Notes: a model not told the origin generated them from the sequence alone. 64,000 bases of DNA from Alkalibacillus aidingensis (GCF_014595945.1 NZ_JABXWU010000001.1:558001-622000), one strand, 5' to 3'. Counted from the stretch's first letter, positions 8,527 through 17,751 are shown. Program-made: numbers and translations.

Positions 8527-8973
8527 TTATAAGAACGATTGAATTAAATATCTAAGCACGCCTATGATATATGCTGCAACAGTCCCAAACACGATAACTG
8601 AACCTGCTAGCTTAAACATATTAGTTGAAACTCCTAATACTAATCCTTCACTACGATGTTCCATTGCTGCACTAGTAATGGAGTTCGCAAAGCCAGTCAC
8701 AGGTACAGCTGTTCCAGCACCTGCAAATTGACCGATTTTATCATAAACCCCAAATCCAGTTAGTAACGCAGCTATAAGTATTAAAGTGGCTACTGTAGGA
8801 TTGGCTGCCTCTTTAGATGTAAAGCCAAATACTTCCATATAAAAAACGGTTAACCCTTGACCAATTGAGCAAATTAAGCCACCAATTAAAAAAGCCTTTA
8901 TACAATTTCTAAAATACTTAGGCTTAGGTTGATACGGTTTGATTGATTTCTTATAATTATCTTTCGTAATCAT
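8527..8973 (-). CDS. spoVAC: Stage V sporulation protein AC
   Basis: A 148-residue membrane protein; SpoVAC is the mechanosensitive, pore-forming subunit of the dipicolinate channel. Three to four hydrophobic segments surround the motif QFAGAGTAVPVTGFANSI, parallel to that in SpoVAE, so the two are paralogues. The start at ATG 8973 follows AAGGTGAT; a TTG at 8997 in the same frame would run into spoVAB and lacks a ribosome site. The short hydrophilic N-terminus is rich in lysine. Confidence 0.94.
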   Translation of the reverse strand: MITKDNYKKSIKPYQPKPKYFRNCIKAFLIGGLICSIGQGLTVFYMEVFGFTSKEAANPTVATLILIAALLTGFGVYDKIGQFAGAGTAVPVTGFANSITSAAMEHRSEGLVLGVSTNMFKLAGSVIVFGTVAAYIIGVLRYLIQSFL

Positions 8974-8986
8974 GTCTATCACCTTT

Positions 8987-9406
8987 CTAATCAACAAAAA
9001 TTAACCATTGAAATAACGAACCGATAATTTTACCAAAAACAATGGCTAATACGAGTCCTTGAATGTAGTCATCGACTTGCATTCGTTTAGCAAGAATGGG
9101 GAAAACATTTAAGATCTCAGTTAACGCTGCGGCTAACATACCAATAAAGATCCCGTGAAGTAATCCCCAATAAATCTCCAAAATTACAGGAACATTTATT
9201 AAAATTCCCGAAAAAGTTATATAAATTCCAAAAATCGCACCTAAAACAACAGCCCATTCATAATATCGAATAAGAGGTTTGGATTTAGAAATTTGAACAA
9301 GCCTTGGTATGACGCCTAGTACTGCTAAAAAAGCGACGAAGCCTGAGCCAACTGCTAAACCTGCAGACAAGCCGACAATAATCTCAATGGCATAACTAAC
9401 GATCAT
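8987..9406 (-). CDS. spoVAB: Stage V sporulation protein AB
   Basis: A 139-residue integral membrane protein of the SpoVA complex with about four hydrophobic segments and almost no soluble part. It is recognised by its opening AIEIIVGLSAGLAVGSGFVAF-like helix, its size and its operon position. It overlaps the end of spoVAA by 11 bases, so translation is probably coupled. Its individual role in dipicolinate transport is not known for the family. Confidence 0.92.
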   Translation of the reverse strand: MIVSYAIEIIVGLSAGLAVGSGFVAFLAVLGVIPRLVQISKSKPLIRYYEWAVVLGAIFGIYITFSGILINVPVILEIYWGLLHGIFIGMLAAALTEILNVFPILAKRMQVDDYIQGLVLAIVFGKIIGSLFQWLIFVD

Positions 9407-10013
9407 TTTCTCGGTTCAGCTCATTTTCGTTAAAAGTGACATATTGATGTAAATTCTGATCATAATTAAACATTTCAACTTCCAATGGGCTCGGCTCCTC
9501 ATTAAACCGTTTCTTTAGAAAGTGATTAAAAAATAAGATCATTCCTAACCCAAGACCAATTGAGTAAGGAATTTGCAACCATAACACACTTCTATCAAGT
9601 TCATCAGCTGACATCATCCGATGGAGTTTCCCCTGTACTTCTGGCATATTAACGTCATAGTGAAAGTTCATGATGGCCATTGCAGCTCCGATAAATAGTA
9701 ACGTCCAGATAAAAAAGACATACATAGGATACATTTTGGCTTTAGGTTTTTTCAGAATCAGAATGGTTTGTGATGGACCTACAGACTCAACATCATAATC
9801 AGGATAAAGCTTGTTAATCTTCTTAATAACACTAAACAAGTCGACAACAATATAAGTTTGATCCTCTTTCTTAACTTCATATAAAAATAAGTTAAGAAGT
9901 TTGTCTTGCATCTTTTCGGGACAACTGATCCAAGCTATATCCCCTAATTGTATTTGATCTCCTACTCTAACACTCCACTTATGTTTTAATCGCAAATAGA
10001 TCACGTCTGACAT
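9396..10013 (-). CDS. spoVAA: Stage V sporulation protein AA
   Basis: A 205-residue first product of the spoVA operon. The N-terminal ~90 residues are soluble (SpoVAA N-terminal domain), followed by two hydrophobic segments near 95-115 and 145-165 and a charged C-terminus, so it is a bitopic or hairpin inner-spore-membrane protein. An AGGGATGATGG stretch precedes the ATG. B. subtilis spoVA is transcribed by sigma-G in the forespore. A CATAATA sequence (10045-10051) resembles a sigma-G -10, but no convincing -35 stands at the right distance. Confidence 0.93.
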   Translation of the reverse strand: MSDVIYLRLKHKWSVRVGDQIQLGDIAWISCPEKMQDKLLNLFLYEVKKEDQTYIVVDLFSVIKKINKLYPDYDVESVGPSQTILILKKPKAKMYPMYVFFIWTLLFIGAAMAIMNFHYDVNMPEVQGKLHRMMSADELDRSVLWLQIPYSIGLGLGMILFFNHFLKKRFNEEPSPLEVEMFNYDQNLHQYVTFNENELNRENDR

Positions 10014-10387
10014 CAGCCATCATCCCTTTTTTAGACTATATCGTTATTATGTACTGGAGATAGGTAATAAATGTACAAGTGAAATTAGAAAAACCTGGGT
10101 AAATTCTTCAATTTTTATGCACATTTGATTGGTGATGTTCATTAACTAGTTTGGTGTCTGTCCCAATGAAGTTATGAGCAATTCCCAATTCGGTGGGATA
10201 AACTGTATGGGAGAAGCGCTCTCATTGACGTTTTGACCCCCTGTGACGCGCAAAACGTAAGCGAGACGCTCCCTCGATGACGTTTCACCACCGTGTGACG
10301 CGCAAAACGTCATTGAGATAACACTGACCACCTAACAAAAAGTGAAAGAACATCATACCGATTATGCATAGCACCATTCCAACAAAA
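10014..10387. other. Spacer between sigF and spoVAA with tandem hairpin repeats
   Basis: About 370 bases without a supported gene. The spoVA promoter should lie near 10030-10110. The middle holds two tandem hairpin units (10221-10318). The flanks carry GATGTTCATTAAC near 10134 and a diverged complement (AGAACATCAT) near 10347, which resemble the outer arms of the 2.5-kb palindromic repeat. An in-frame stretch of 61 codons inside it has no ribosome site. Confidence 0.6.
10221..10318. repeat. Two tandem 46-bp units with internal hairpins
   Basis: Units at 10221-10266 and 10273-10318 (period 52) agree at most positions and share the core GTGACGCGCAAAACGT. Each can fold on itself through ACGTTT...AAACGT, and unit 1 also resembles the reverse complement of unit 2, so the whole block is quasi-palindromic. 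With only two units and this symmetry it is a dispersed intergenic repeat rather than a CRISPR array. Confidence 0.75.
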
Positions 10388-10427
10388 AAAGACTGTCCCA
10401 TTAGGTTGACTAATAGGACAGTCTTTG
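10388..10427 (-). terminator. Terminator after sigF
   Basis: An 11-bp stem (AAAGACTGTCC with GGACAGTCTTT) and a 17-base loop, followed on the minus strand by seven T residues. The other side is also followed by T on the plus strand, so it could act in both directions. Its stem resembles those of the nadA and spoIVB terminators. Confidence 0.92.
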
Positions 10428-11183
10428 TTATTTTTTCATAAACTCTTCCATTTCTAACAAAATACTTTTTTCTAATCTTGATACTTGTACTTGTGAAATA
10501 TTCAAACGCTTTGCGACTTCCGATTGAGTTTGGTCTTTATAATAACGCAAATAAATAATTAACCTTTCTCTTTTATCAAGCTTCTGTATTGCCTCTTTTA
10601 AGGCAATATGATCAAACCAGCGAGTATCTTTATCTGCTATTTGATCCATTAACGTAATTGGATCACCTTCATTTTCATAAACTGTTTCATGGATTGAGTG
10701 TGTACCTTGATTGGCCTCAATTGCCATGATTAACTCCTCTTTCGGAATTTCTAAGGCTTCACTTAATTCTATGATTGAAGGTGATCTCCCTAACGATTTA
10801 GTTAACTCATCTTTTTTAGCTCTAATTTTATGATTTAATTCTTTTAGTGACCGGCTGACTTTAATGGTACCGTCATCTCTGATGAAGCGTTGAATTTCCC
10901 CAATAATCATAGGAACAGCATATGTTGAAAAACGAACATCATAGCTTAGATCGAACTTATCGATCGATTTAATTAAACCAATACAACCTATTTGAAATAA
11001 ATCATCTGCCTCATATCCACGATTTAAGAAGCGTTGAACAACTGACCAGACGAGTCGAGTATTGTTCTCTACAATTTTATCACGTGCTTCGTGATCCCCT
11101 TCTTGTGAGCGCTTAATTAGTTCCTTAATCTCATCATTTGAGATCGTCGCTCGTTCATCTTTGACATGGTTATTTTCTTTCAT
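10428..11183 (-). CDS. sigF: RNA polymerase sigma-F factor
   Basis: First forespore-specific sigma factor, held inactive by SpoIIAB until septation. The 251 residues contain region 2 (ADDLFQIGCIGLIKSIDKFD and RFSTYAVPMIIGEIQRFIRDDG), region 3 (RSLKEL) and region 4 with the helix-turn-helix near SEVAKRLNISQVQVSRLEK. The ATG at 11183 is chosen because AGGTGA precedes it by five bases; in-frame GTG and ATG codons further upstream sit on top of that site. It is the last gene of spoIIAA-spoIIAB-sigF, 9 bases after spoIIAB. Confidence 0.97.
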   Translation of the reverse strand: MKENNHVKDERATISNDEIKELIKRSQEGDHEARDKIVENNTRLVWSVVQRFLNRGYEADDLFQIGCIGLIKSIDKFDLSYDVRFSTYAVPMIIGEIQRFIRDDGTIKVSRSLKELNHKIRAKKDELTKSLGRSPSIIELSEALEIPKEELIMAIEANQGTHSIHETVYENEGDPITLMDQIADKDTRWFDHIALKEAIQKLDKRERLIIYLRYYKDQTQSEVAKRLNISQVQVSRLEKSILLEMEEFMKK

Positions 11184-11192
11184 GGTCATCAC

Positions 11193-11633
11193 CTAACGAT
11201 TTGCCGTCTGGTTTTGGTTAAATTTTTTCCTTAAAGTCACTGTTGTTCCATGTTCTTTAGAAGATTGAACCTCAAAGTCGTCCATGAAATTTTCCATAAT
11301 TGTAAAGCCCATTCCAGATCGTTCAAGTTCAGGCTTAGACGTGAACATGGGCTCAACCGCTTCATCAATATTATCAATTCCTCTTCCGTGGTCTTGGACT
11401 TTTAGAGAAACTTCTCCATCATCAATCGTGCATTCAAGAATAACAACACCTTCTTCATTTTCTTCGTAACCGTGGATGATTGCATTTGTGACAGCTTCAG
11501 ATACAACGGTTTTTAACTCTGTCAGCTCATCCAATGTTGGGTCAAGTTGTGAAATAAACGAGGCTACAACAACCCTCGCAAAGGACTCGTTCTCACTCTT
11601 CGCTGCCATTTCGACTTTCATGTAGTTATTCAT
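11193..11633 (-). CDS. spoIIAB: Anti-sigma-F factor and serine kinase SpoIIAB
   Basis: A 146-residue GHKL-fold protein that binds sigma-F in the predivisional cell and mother cell and phosphorylates SpoIIAA using ATP. The ATP-binding boxes are visible: N box [13 protein letters not shown] near residue 46, G1 box DHGRGI near residue 82, and G2 box [12 protein letters not shown] near residue 105. Its start overlaps the spoIIAA stop by four bases, in keeping with the tight stoichiometry this switch needs. Confidence 0.97.
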   Translation of the reverse strand: MNNYMKVEMAAKSENESFARVVVASFISQLDPTLDELTELKTVVSEAVTNAIIHGYEENEEGVVILECTIDDGEVSLKVQDHGRGIDNIDEAVEPMFTSKPELERSGMGFTIMENFMDDFEVQSSKEHGTTVTLRKKFNQNQTANR

Positions 11634-11980
11634 GATGCCACCCCCAAACGAGACAGAGCATCAGCCTCATCTTTAGCTGTGTTAATAAGCTTGAACATGC
11701 CTGAAAGCTCAAATAACCGTTTGACGGATTTATTAATCGAACAAATGACCATTTCTCCATTGGCCGATTTGACCTGCTTATACCTTCCTAAAAACACTCC
11801 TAACCCTGAAGAGTCCATAAAGGTTAATTTTTCTAAGTTGACTACTACATGCTTAATATCACCAGTGAAATGAACCTGCCATTCATTTCTCAACCTTTCA
11901 GCTTCATGGTGATCTAATTCTCCAACTAAACGTACCAATAATACGTCTTCTCTTTTTTCAAAATGTGAAATAAGGCTCAA
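11630..11980 (-). CDS. spoIIAA: Anti-sigma-F factor antagonist SpoIIAA
   Basis: A 116-residue STAS-domain protein; its unphosphorylated form displaces sigma-F from SpoIIAB after the SpoIIE phosphatase acts. The phosphorylated serine is in the conserved [13 protein letters not shown] segment, about residue 57-58. Translation appears to begin at a TTG (11978-11980): AAAGGAGG lies eight bases upstream, and the only nearby ATG is out of frame. It is the first gene of the spoIIA operon and has a sigma-H-like promoter just upstream. Confidence 0.96.
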   Translation of the reverse strand: MSLISHFEKREDVLLVRLVGELDHHEAERLRNEWQVHFTGDIKHVVVNLEKLTFMDSSGLGVFLGRYKQVKSANGEMVICSINKSVKRLFELSGMFKLINTAKDEADALSRLGVAS

Positions 11981-12014
11981 TGCATTTTCCTCCTTTGAAA
12001 TGGTGCTATTGAGC

Positions 12015-12044
12015 CTTTTCGTCTTTAATATTTAAAATTCCTGC
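12015..12044 (-). promoter_or_regulatory. Candidate sigma-H promoter of spoIIA
   Basis: On the minus strand GCAGGAATT (12036-12044) fits the sigma-H -35 consensus RnAGGAwww exactly. Twelve bases later GACGAAAAG (12015-12023) fits the -10 RnnGAATww with one mismatch in the core. It lies 35 bases before the spoIIAA start. TGTCAAT just upstream is a weak match to a Spo0A box (TGTCGAA). B. subtilis spoIIA is known to use sigma-H and Spo0A~P. Confidence 0.65.
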
Positions 12045-12056
12045 TTATTGACAAAA

Positions 12057-13232
12057 CTAGTTTGAATTCGACATCATTTCCCTGTGGTGAAGTTTATTCA
12101 TCATACGTTTCCACAATGTCCAAACTGAAGCGTCTTCAACCTCATCACGAATAATTAAAGGATATTCATGTAAAAGCTCTTCACCTTTATAGACCTCTAT
12201 TTTCCCGATTGTATCACCTTGAGATAATGGCCATTGCTCTAAATCTTCCATAGCTAACTCTGTATGGTAATCATCTAACTTGTCACCTTTTTCTAATAAC
12301 AAGGAAATATTAGTTTTAGGTACAGCTACAAGATAATCGTTGTCAGCTTTCATGTGATCCCATGAAAACAATACTTCACCAGCTTTGTGTAATTGATGAA
12401 GTTCATATTGTCCAAAACCATAATCAAACATATTGGTGATATCAGCATTGCGGTCTTTTGTTGTCTCTGCACCCATGACAACGGCGATTAAACGCATTTC
12501 ACCACGTTTAGCAGTTGCTGTTAAATTATATTTAGCCTCACTCGTGTAGCCAGTTTTCAACCCATCTACACCTTGATAAAACTTAACTAATTTATTCGTA
12601 TTTACTAACCAAAATTCATCGTCTGTACCTTCTCTTAAATAATCCTCATAGACTTTGGTGTAATCTGTGATTTTCTCATGCTCTAGTAATGCTTGACCAA
12701 TTTTAGCCATGTCGTGTGCCGTACTGTATTGATTGTCGGCAGGTAATCCAGTTGCATTGACAAAATTGGTATCACTTAACCCTAGCTCTTCTGCACGTTC
12801 ATTCATTCTTTCTACGAATGCCTCTTCAGTAACCGCAATGCGTTCAGCTAGAGCAACTGATGCATCATTAGCGGATCCAATTGCGACCGCTTTTAATAAA
12901 TCCTTAACACTCATTTCTTCAAAAGGTTCTAAATAAATTTGTGTTCCACCCATTGAAGCGGCATGTTCACTTATTTGAACCGTTTCATCTAAGGTTAATG
13001 ATCCTGAATCAAGTTCCTCCATGACTAGTAACATGGTCATCAACTTTGTCATACTAGCAGGTGGGAGTCGTTTGTCGGAATCCTTGTTATAAAGGACGGT
13101 ACCTGTATCCACCTCAATTAAAAAGGCAGATTTCGATGATTCTGCTAGATCTGATGATTCATTGGCTAATATGTTGGATTGTGGTAACAATAATAAAGTG
13201 ATCAGTAAAATTGATATACTCTTACGAAACAT
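12057..13232 (-). CDS. dacF: D-alanyl-D-alanine carboxypeptidase DacF
   Basis: A low-molecular-weight penicillin-binding protein made in the forespore that adjusts cortex cross-linking together with DacB. A signal peptide (about residues 1-24, cut near ILANES) is followed by the three active-site motifs: SMTK in PPASMTKLMT near residue 62, SAN in GSANDAS near 119, and KTG in LKTGYT near 226. A C-terminal PBP5-type beta domain ends in an amphipathic helix that could anchor it to the membrane. The ATG at 13232 follows GGAGGG by seven bases; an in-frame ATG at 13247 precedes that site. Gene order dacF-spoIIAA is as in B. subtilis. Confidence 0.95.
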   Translation of the reverse strand: MFRKSISILLITLLLLPQSNILANESSDLAESSKSAFLIEVDTGTVLYNKDSDKRLPPASMTKLMTMLLVMEELDSGSLTLDETVQISEHAASMGGTQIYLEPFEEMSVKDLLKAVAIGSANDASVALAERIAVTEEAFVERMNERAEELGLSDTNFVNATGLPADNQYSTAHDMAKIGQALLEHEKITDYTKVYEDYLREGTDDEFWLVNTNKLVKFYQGVDGLKTGYTSEAKYNLTATAKRGEMRLIAVVMGAETTKDRNADITNMFDYGFGQYELHQLHKAGEVLFSWDHMKADNDYLVAVPKTNISLLLEKGDKLDDYHTELAMEDLEQWPLSQGDTIGKIEVYKGEELLHEYPLIIRDEVEDASVWTLWKRMMNKLHHREMMSNSN

Positions 13233-13258
13233 GACTTTTCCCTCCATTCATGTTTCAT

Positions 13259-13287
13259 ATTTTTTCCATAGTCGGTTATTTTATTAC
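13259..13287 (-). promoter_or_regulatory. Candidate sigma-F promoter of dacF
   Basis: GGAAAAAAT (13259-13267, minus strand) fits the sigma-F -10 consensus GGnrAnAnT exactly. The -35 at 15 bases (GTAAT, 13283-13287) is a poor fit to GywTA. A promoter is expected here because a strong terminator stands immediately upstream. Confidence 0.45.
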
Positions 13288-13289
13288 AA

Positions 13290-13335
13290 AAAAATAAAAA
13301 AACCTGAGCTTTCTTTTAAAGAGAAAGCTCAGGTT
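13290..13335 (-). terminator. Terminator after pdp
   Basis: A perfect 14-bp stem (AACCTGAGCTTTCT with its complement) has a 7-base loop and is followed on the minus strand by seven T, an A and further T. It begins just after the pdp stop and isolates the nucleoside genes from dacF. Confidence 0.94.
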
Positions 13336-13341
13336 TAATTT

Positions 13342-14646
13342 TTATTCAGAAATAACCGTTTTAATTAGAGTAGGTGCTTCTATAGCGTCTTCTGTAAGCG
13401 TGATATGGTTATAGAGCTGATCCTTAATGGAAGCGACATCCTCATTATTACTATAGATGGTTAATAATGATTCACCCTCTTCAACGTAATCGCCTACTTT
13501 TTTATTAAGAAAAAGACCGACTGCTAAATCAATCACTGAATCCTTCGTTTGACGTCCTGCTCCCAATTGCATGGCCGCATTACCTAATTCATCTGCTACC
13601 ATGTCACTTACATAACCGGACTGTTTAGCTGGTAGTTCGATTTTATACTTCGCCTGTGGTAACCTCTCAGTTTGATCTACCACAGATGCATCTCCACCTT
13701 GTGATGATAAAAATGTCTTTAATGTTTCTAGAGCCTTTCCATTTTCAATCACTTCTTGAAGCATGTTTCTTGCTTCATCAAGCGTATCAGCCTTACCTCC
13801 AAGAACAACCATCTGACTAGCTAATGTTAAGGATAATTCAGTTAGGTCATCTGGACCCTCGCCTCTTAGCGTATCAATAGCCTCTTTTACCTCTAAAGCA
13901 TTACCAATCGCTCGACCTAACGGCTGGCTCATATCACTAATTACAGCCATGGTATTTCTACCAACATTATTACCTATTGACACCATCGCTTTTGCTAATT
14001 CAACAGACTCTTCTTCACTTTTCATGAATGCGCCTGCTCCAGTTTTAACATCTAGGACAATCGCATCTGCACCGGCTGCAATTTTCTTACTCATAATTGA
14101 ACTTGCAATTAGTGGAATTGAATTAACCGTTGCAGTGACATCTCTTAAACCATATAACTTTTTATCTGCTGGCGTTAAGTTACCTGATTGACCAATGACA
14201 GAGATTTTATTTTCATTGACTAAACGAATGAATTCATCATTATCAATTTCAACATGGAATCCAGGTACCGCTTCTAACTTATCAATTGTACCACCAGTGT
14301 GTCCAAGGCCACGCCCACTCATTTTAGCAACTGGAACACCAACCGCTGCAACTAATGGTGCTAAAACTAATGTAGTCGTATCACCAACACCTCCAGTGGA
14401 GTGCTTGTCAACTTTGATTCCGTTGATTGGTGATAAATCAATTGTATCTCCCGATTCGACCATCGCCATTGTTAAAGTTGCTCGTTCATCCTCAGTCATA
14501 CCGTTAAAGTAAATAGCCATCGCCAAAGCACTTGCTTGATATTCAGGGATCGAACCGTCAGTATACCCATCAATAAAAAAATTAATTTCCTCTTTCGTTA
14601 ACTCGTGCCCGTCACGTTTTTTGGCAATTACATCATACATTCGCAT
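13342..14646 (-). CDS. pdp: Pyrimidine-nucleoside phosphorylase
   Basis: Phosphorolyses uridine, deoxyuridine and thymidine to the base and (deoxy)ribose-1-phosphate for salvage. The 434-residue length is usual. The phosphate-binding signature [16 protein letters not shown] lies near residue 78, followed by [13 protein letters not shown] and the KTGAGAFM stretch. The C-terminal domain ([12 protein letters not shown] on) is typical. AAGGGGG precedes the ATG by nine bases. The gene follows punA by 14 bases in a deoB-punA-pdp unit; B. subtilis keeps pdp elsewhere. Its deoxyribose-1-phosphate product is the substrate of DeoB. Confidence 0.96.
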   Translation of the reverse strand: MRMYDVIAKKRDGHELTKEEINFFIDGYTDGSIPEYQASALAMAIYFNGMTEDERATLTMAMVESGDTIDLSPINGIKVDKHSTGGVGDTTTLVLAPLVAAVGVPVAKMSGRGLGHTGGTIDKLEAVPGFHVEIDNDEFIRLVNENKISVIGQSGNLTPADKKLYGLRDVTATVNSIPLIASSIMSKKIAAGADAIVLDVKTGAGAFMKSEEESVELAKAMVSIGNNVGRNTMAVISDMSQPLGRAIGNALEVKEAIDTLRGEGPDDLTELSLTLASQMVVLGGKADTLDEARNMLQEVIENGKALETLKTFLSSQGGDASVVDQTERLPQAKYKIELPAKQSGYVSDMVADELGNAAMQLGAGRQTKDSVIDLAVGLFLNKKVGDYVEEGESLLTIYSNNEDVASIKDQLYNHITLTEDAIEAPTLIKTVISE

Positions 14647-14660
14647 CGTGGAATGCCCCC

Positions 14661-15485
14661 TTAAATGGTTTCAAGTGTTTTCTTAACTAATTGAATAAAC
14701 TGTTCTCTAACCTTCTCCGTCGTCTCAATGACTTCATCATGAGAAAGTGGTTGATCTAGAATTCCTGCTGCCATATTCGAAATACAAGAAATACCTAACA
14801 CTTTCATGCCCGCATGGTTTGCAACAATAACTTCAGGCACCGTGGACATACCAACAGCATCGCCACCAAGGGTTCTTAACATCTTAACCTCACTACCTGT
14901 TTCATATATTGGACCTGTGTTACCAACGTAGACACCCTGTTGCACATTGATCCCCAACTGATTAGCAGCCTCTTTAGCTTGATTTATGAGGTCTCTGTCA
15001 TATGCTTGAGACATATCTGGAAAACGTGGGCCAAATTCATCAATGTTCTTACCAATTAGCGGGTTATCACCCATCATATTGATATGATCACCAATAATCA
15101 TTAGATCACCAGGGTTAAAACTCTCATTAATTCCACCAGCAGCATTGGTAACTACTAATTGATCGACCCCTAACTTTTTCATCACTCTAACAGGAAATGT
15201 CACCTGTTCCATTGGGTAACCTTCGTAGTAATGAAAACGACCTTGCATAGCAATTACTTGCTTACCTTTTAGCTCACCAATAACTAACTGTCCCTTGTGA
15301 CCTGCAACAGTTGATTGTGGAAAATGTGGAATCTCATGATAAGGAATAGTTGTTGCTCCTTCAATTTCCTCGGCTAAAATGCCTAGGCCTGAGCCTAGAA
15401 TTAAACCAATAGTCGGCTTTTTACCATCTAGTTTACTTTCAATGTATTGTTGTGTTTCTTGAATTTGTTCAATCATGTTCATCAT
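14661..15485 (-). CDS. punA: Purine-nucleoside phosphorylase (trimeric type)
   Basis: Cleaves guanosine, inosine and their deoxy forms with phosphate, producing purine base and pentose-1-phosphate. The 274-residue protein has the trimeric-PNP phosphate site GSGLG near residue 31, [12 protein letters not shown] near 62, GRFHYYEGY near 86, and the [10 protein letters not shown] and CISNMAAG segments. Its start shares one base with the deoB stop (TAATG). Two adjacent ATGs follow AAAGGAG, and the second has the better spacing. It forms a pathway pair with DeoB and Pdp. Confidence 0.96.
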   Translation of the reverse strand: MMNMIEQIQETQQYIESKLDGKKPTIGLILGSGLGILAEEIEGATTIPYHEIPHFPQSTVAGHKGQLVIGELKGKQVIAMQGRFHYYEGYPMEQVTFPVRVMKKLGVDQLVVTNAAGGINESFNPGDLMIIGDHINMMGDNPLIGKNIDEFGPRFPDMSQAYDRDLINQAKEAANQLGINVQQGVYVGNTGPIYETGSEVKMLRTLGGDAVGMSTVPEVIVANHAGMKVLGISCISNMAAGILDQPLSHDEVIETTEKVREQFIQLVKKTLETI

Positions 15486-16672
15486 TATTCTCCTTTGCTT
15501 TTAATATCAGTTAAAAAGCTCTCCCCATGTTCTGGTAGTTTAACGTTAAAGTTTTCAGCAACAGTAGCACCAATATCAGCAAACGTCTTACGTAAAGAAA
15601 GCTCTTGTCCACGTGTAATTTGACGGTGATACGCTAATAATGGAACAAACTCTCTTGTATGATCAGTACCATGATGGACTGGATCGTTTCCATGGTCAGC
15701 TGTAATAATTAATAGGTCCTCTTCCGTTAGTTTCTCAAGAACTTCAGGTAATCGACGGTCAAATTCTTCTAATGCTTCACCGTAGCCTTGAGGATCGCGA
15801 CGATGACCATATTTAGCATCAAAATCAACTAAGTTTAAGAAGTTTAAGCCATGAAAATCTTGGTCCATAGATGCAACTAACTTGTCCATACCATCTGAAT
15901 TATCTTCTGTTCTGATTGCTTCTGTGACACCTTCACCATCATAGATATCAGAAATCTTACCTAGGGCAATAACATCTAACCCCTGATCTTCTAACTCATT
16001 CATAACCGTACGTCCAAACGGCTTAAGTGCATAATCATGACGATTAGGAGTACGTTCAAAAGATCCCGGCTCGCCAATAAACGGTCTTGCAATTATACGG
16101 CCAATCATGTAAGGATCATCTTTAGTAATTTCTCTTGCAAATTCGCAAATTTCATATAGTTCATCAACTGGTATGACATCTTCGTGGGCCGCAATTTGCA
16201 GAACAGAATCAGCAGATGTGTAGACAATTAATGCACCCGTTTCCATATGTTCTTGCCCTAACTCTTTAAGTATTTCAGTTCCAGAAGCTGGTTTATTACC
16301 GATCACCTTACGCCCTGTTTTCTCTTCAAGACGGTTGATTAACTCATCTGGAAATCCATCTGGAAAGGTTCTGAATGGTTGATCAATACGTAAACCCATG
16401 ATCTCCCAATGTCCTGTCATTGTATCTTTCCCTGCTGATGCCTCTTGCATCTTAGTATAATGAGCCAATGGTTGTTCAGCTTTTTCAATCCCTTCAACCT
16501 CACGAATATTACTCAAGCCTAAACGCCCCATATTAGGCATAGTTAGACCGTTCATATGGCGCGCTATATGACCTAACGTGTCTGCCCCTTCATCATCGAA
16601 TTGTTGTGCATCAGGAGCTTCCCCGATCCCAACTGAATCCATTACAATTAAAAATACTCTTTTAAATGACAT
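15485..16672 (-). CDS. deoB: Phosphopentomutase
   Basis: Converts (deoxy)ribose-1-phosphate to the 5-phosphate, linking nucleoside breakdown to central metabolism. The 395-residue protein is of the alkaline-phosphatase superfamily. It starts with the metal site [12 protein letters not shown] and has the nucleophile threonine in the [10 protein letters not shown] stretch near residue 85. The second metal cluster is near residue 330 ([17 protein letters not shown]). GGAGG precedes the ATG by eight bases. It heads the deoB-punA-pdp unit. Confidence 0.96.
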   Translation of the reverse strand: MSFKRVFLIVMDSVGIGEAPDAQQFDDEGADTLGHIARHMNGLTMPNMGRLGLSNIREVEGIEKAEQPLAHYTKMQEASAGKDTMTGHWEIMGLRIDQPFRTFPDGFPDELINRLEEKTGRKVIGNKPASGTEILKELGQEHMETGALIVYTSADSVLQIAAHEDVIPVDELYEICEFAREITKDDPYMIGRIIARPFIGEPGSFERTPNRHDYALKPFGRTVMNELEDQGLDVIALGKISDIYDGEGVTEAIRTEDNSDGMDKLVASMDQDFHGLNFLNLVDFDAKYGHRRDPQGYGEALEEFDRRLPEVLEKLTEEDLLIITADHGNDPVHHGTDHTREFVPLLAYHRQITRGQELSLRKTFADIGATVAENFNVKLPEHGESFLTDIKSKGE

Positions 16673-16740
16673 TTAAATAACCTCCATTTAACCATTCAAC
16701 TTTAGCAAATGCTTAACAAATATAACATAAGTCATATTCA

Positions 16741-17628
16741 TTATGCACGTGGGTGATAGTCCTTATAGATATCTTTTAGCCTAGATTTCGATACATGTGT
16801 ATATATTTGAGTTGTTGAAATGTCGGAGTGGCCGAGCATTTCCTGAACTGCTCTTAAATCTGCCCCATTTTCTAACAAATGTGTGGCAAATGAATGCCGT
16901 AACATGTGAGGGGTAATTTCTTTAACTATTCCTTGCGATTTTGCTAGGGCTTTTAATACTTTCCAGAAGCCTTGCCTAGTCATGTTATTCCCTCTATGGT
17001 TTAGAAATAAAGCATCATTTTTATTTTTTTTCAGTAATATAGGTCTAGCTTCATCAACATATTGCTGAATGGCATGTTGGGCATGCCGGCCTAATGGGAT
17101 AATGCGTTCTTTACCACCTTTACCAAAGACACGAACAAATCCCATTAATAAATGCAGATCGTCTACTTTTAATGCAAGTAATTCTGAAATCCTTAAACCT
17201 GTGGCATAAAGCGTTTCAATCATCGCCTTATTCCTCAGGTCAATGGGCTTGTCACCCTCTATATTTAATAATCGTTCGACTTCTGGATTAGAGAGAACCT
17301 TAGGTAGTTGGCGTTCAGTTTTTGGTTTCTCGATATGTAAACTAGCATCATGAGTAACTTGATATTCACGAACTATGAATTGATGGAATGAGCGAATCGT
17401 AGAGATCATTCTAGAAATACTAGCCGATGACTTGCCTTGAAGATGCAATTCACTTAAAAAACTTCTTATATGATGACGCTCTATCTCTTCAATATTTGTT
17501 AACTGTTCTTGTTCTTTCATAAATGTTATATATTGTTTCAAGTCCCGCTGATAAGAGCTAATCGAGTTATCAGCTAAGCCCTTTTCGATTTTTAGAAAAT
17601 GGATAAAATCCTGGACAGCATCCTTCAT
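16741..17628 (-). CDS. xerD: Tyrosine recombinase XerD (RipX)
   Basis: Site-specific recombinase that, with XerC/CodV, resolves chromosome dimers at dif. The 295 residues have the N-terminal SAM-like core-binding domain. The catalytic residues of the C-terminal domain are all present: Arg in ATGLRISEL, Lys in GKGGKERI, the HxxR pair in HMLRHSFATHLL, His in LGHSDISTT and the nucleophilic Tyr in QIYTHV near residue 277. The ATG at 17628 follows AGGGGAT at good spacing and matches other XerD starts. The xerD-deoB-punA order is as in B. subtilis, and no integrase-associated element surrounds it. Confidence 0.95.
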   Translation of the reverse strand: MKDAVQDFIHFLKIEKGLADNSISSYQRDLKQYITFMKEQEQLTNIEEIERHHIRSFLSELHLQGKSSASISRMISTIRSFHQFIVREYQVTHDASLHIEKPKTERQLPKVLSNPEVERLLNIEGDKPIDLRNKAMIETLYATGLRISELLALKVDDLHLLMGFVRVFGKGGKERIIPLGRHAQHAIQQYVDEARPILLKKNKNDALFLNHRGNNMTRQGFWKVLKALAKSQGIVKEITPHMLRHSFATHLLENGADLRAVQEMLGHSDISTTQIYTHVSKSRLKDIYKDYHPRA

Positions 17629-17712
17629 AGCAAGATCCCCTTTTTTAAAAATTTTAAGATCGTACATGCTGTTACTTAATTGAGGTTATATGTCATAAAC
17701 GCTTAACAGTAC

Positions 17713-17751
17713 AAAATGAAAAAGACCTTTTTCCTAAGTGGATAAAAGGCC
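17713..17751 (-). terminator. Terminator after fur
   Basis: A roughly 12-bp stem with one mismatch (GGCCTTTTATCC against GGAAAAAGGTC) and a five-base loop, followed on the minus strand by five T and more T. It lies 22 bases after the fur stop. Confidence 0.8.

Noticed and set aside
10045-10110. Sigma-G promoter for spoVA
   Set aside because: A CATAATA -10-like and a separate GCATAA -35-like sequence exist, but neither has a partner at the required spacing, so it was not listed as a feature.
10221-10318. Possible CRISPR repeat pair
   Set aside because: Only two units, a 6-base gap between them in place of spacers, quasi-palindromic, and no cas genes.
10146-10331. A 61-codon minus-strand frame between sigF and spoVAA
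   Set aside because: Entirely within the tandem repeat block; no ribosome site and no protein-like pattern.
14195-14512. A 105-codon plus-strand frame inside pdp
   Set aside because: Antisense to conserved pdp codons including the KHSTGG motif; no ribosome site.
16741-17628. Tyrosine recombinase as a sign of an integrated element
   Set aside because: Sequence and context (fur upstream, deoB-punA downstream) identify chromosomal XerD; no attachment-site repeats or phage genes nearby.
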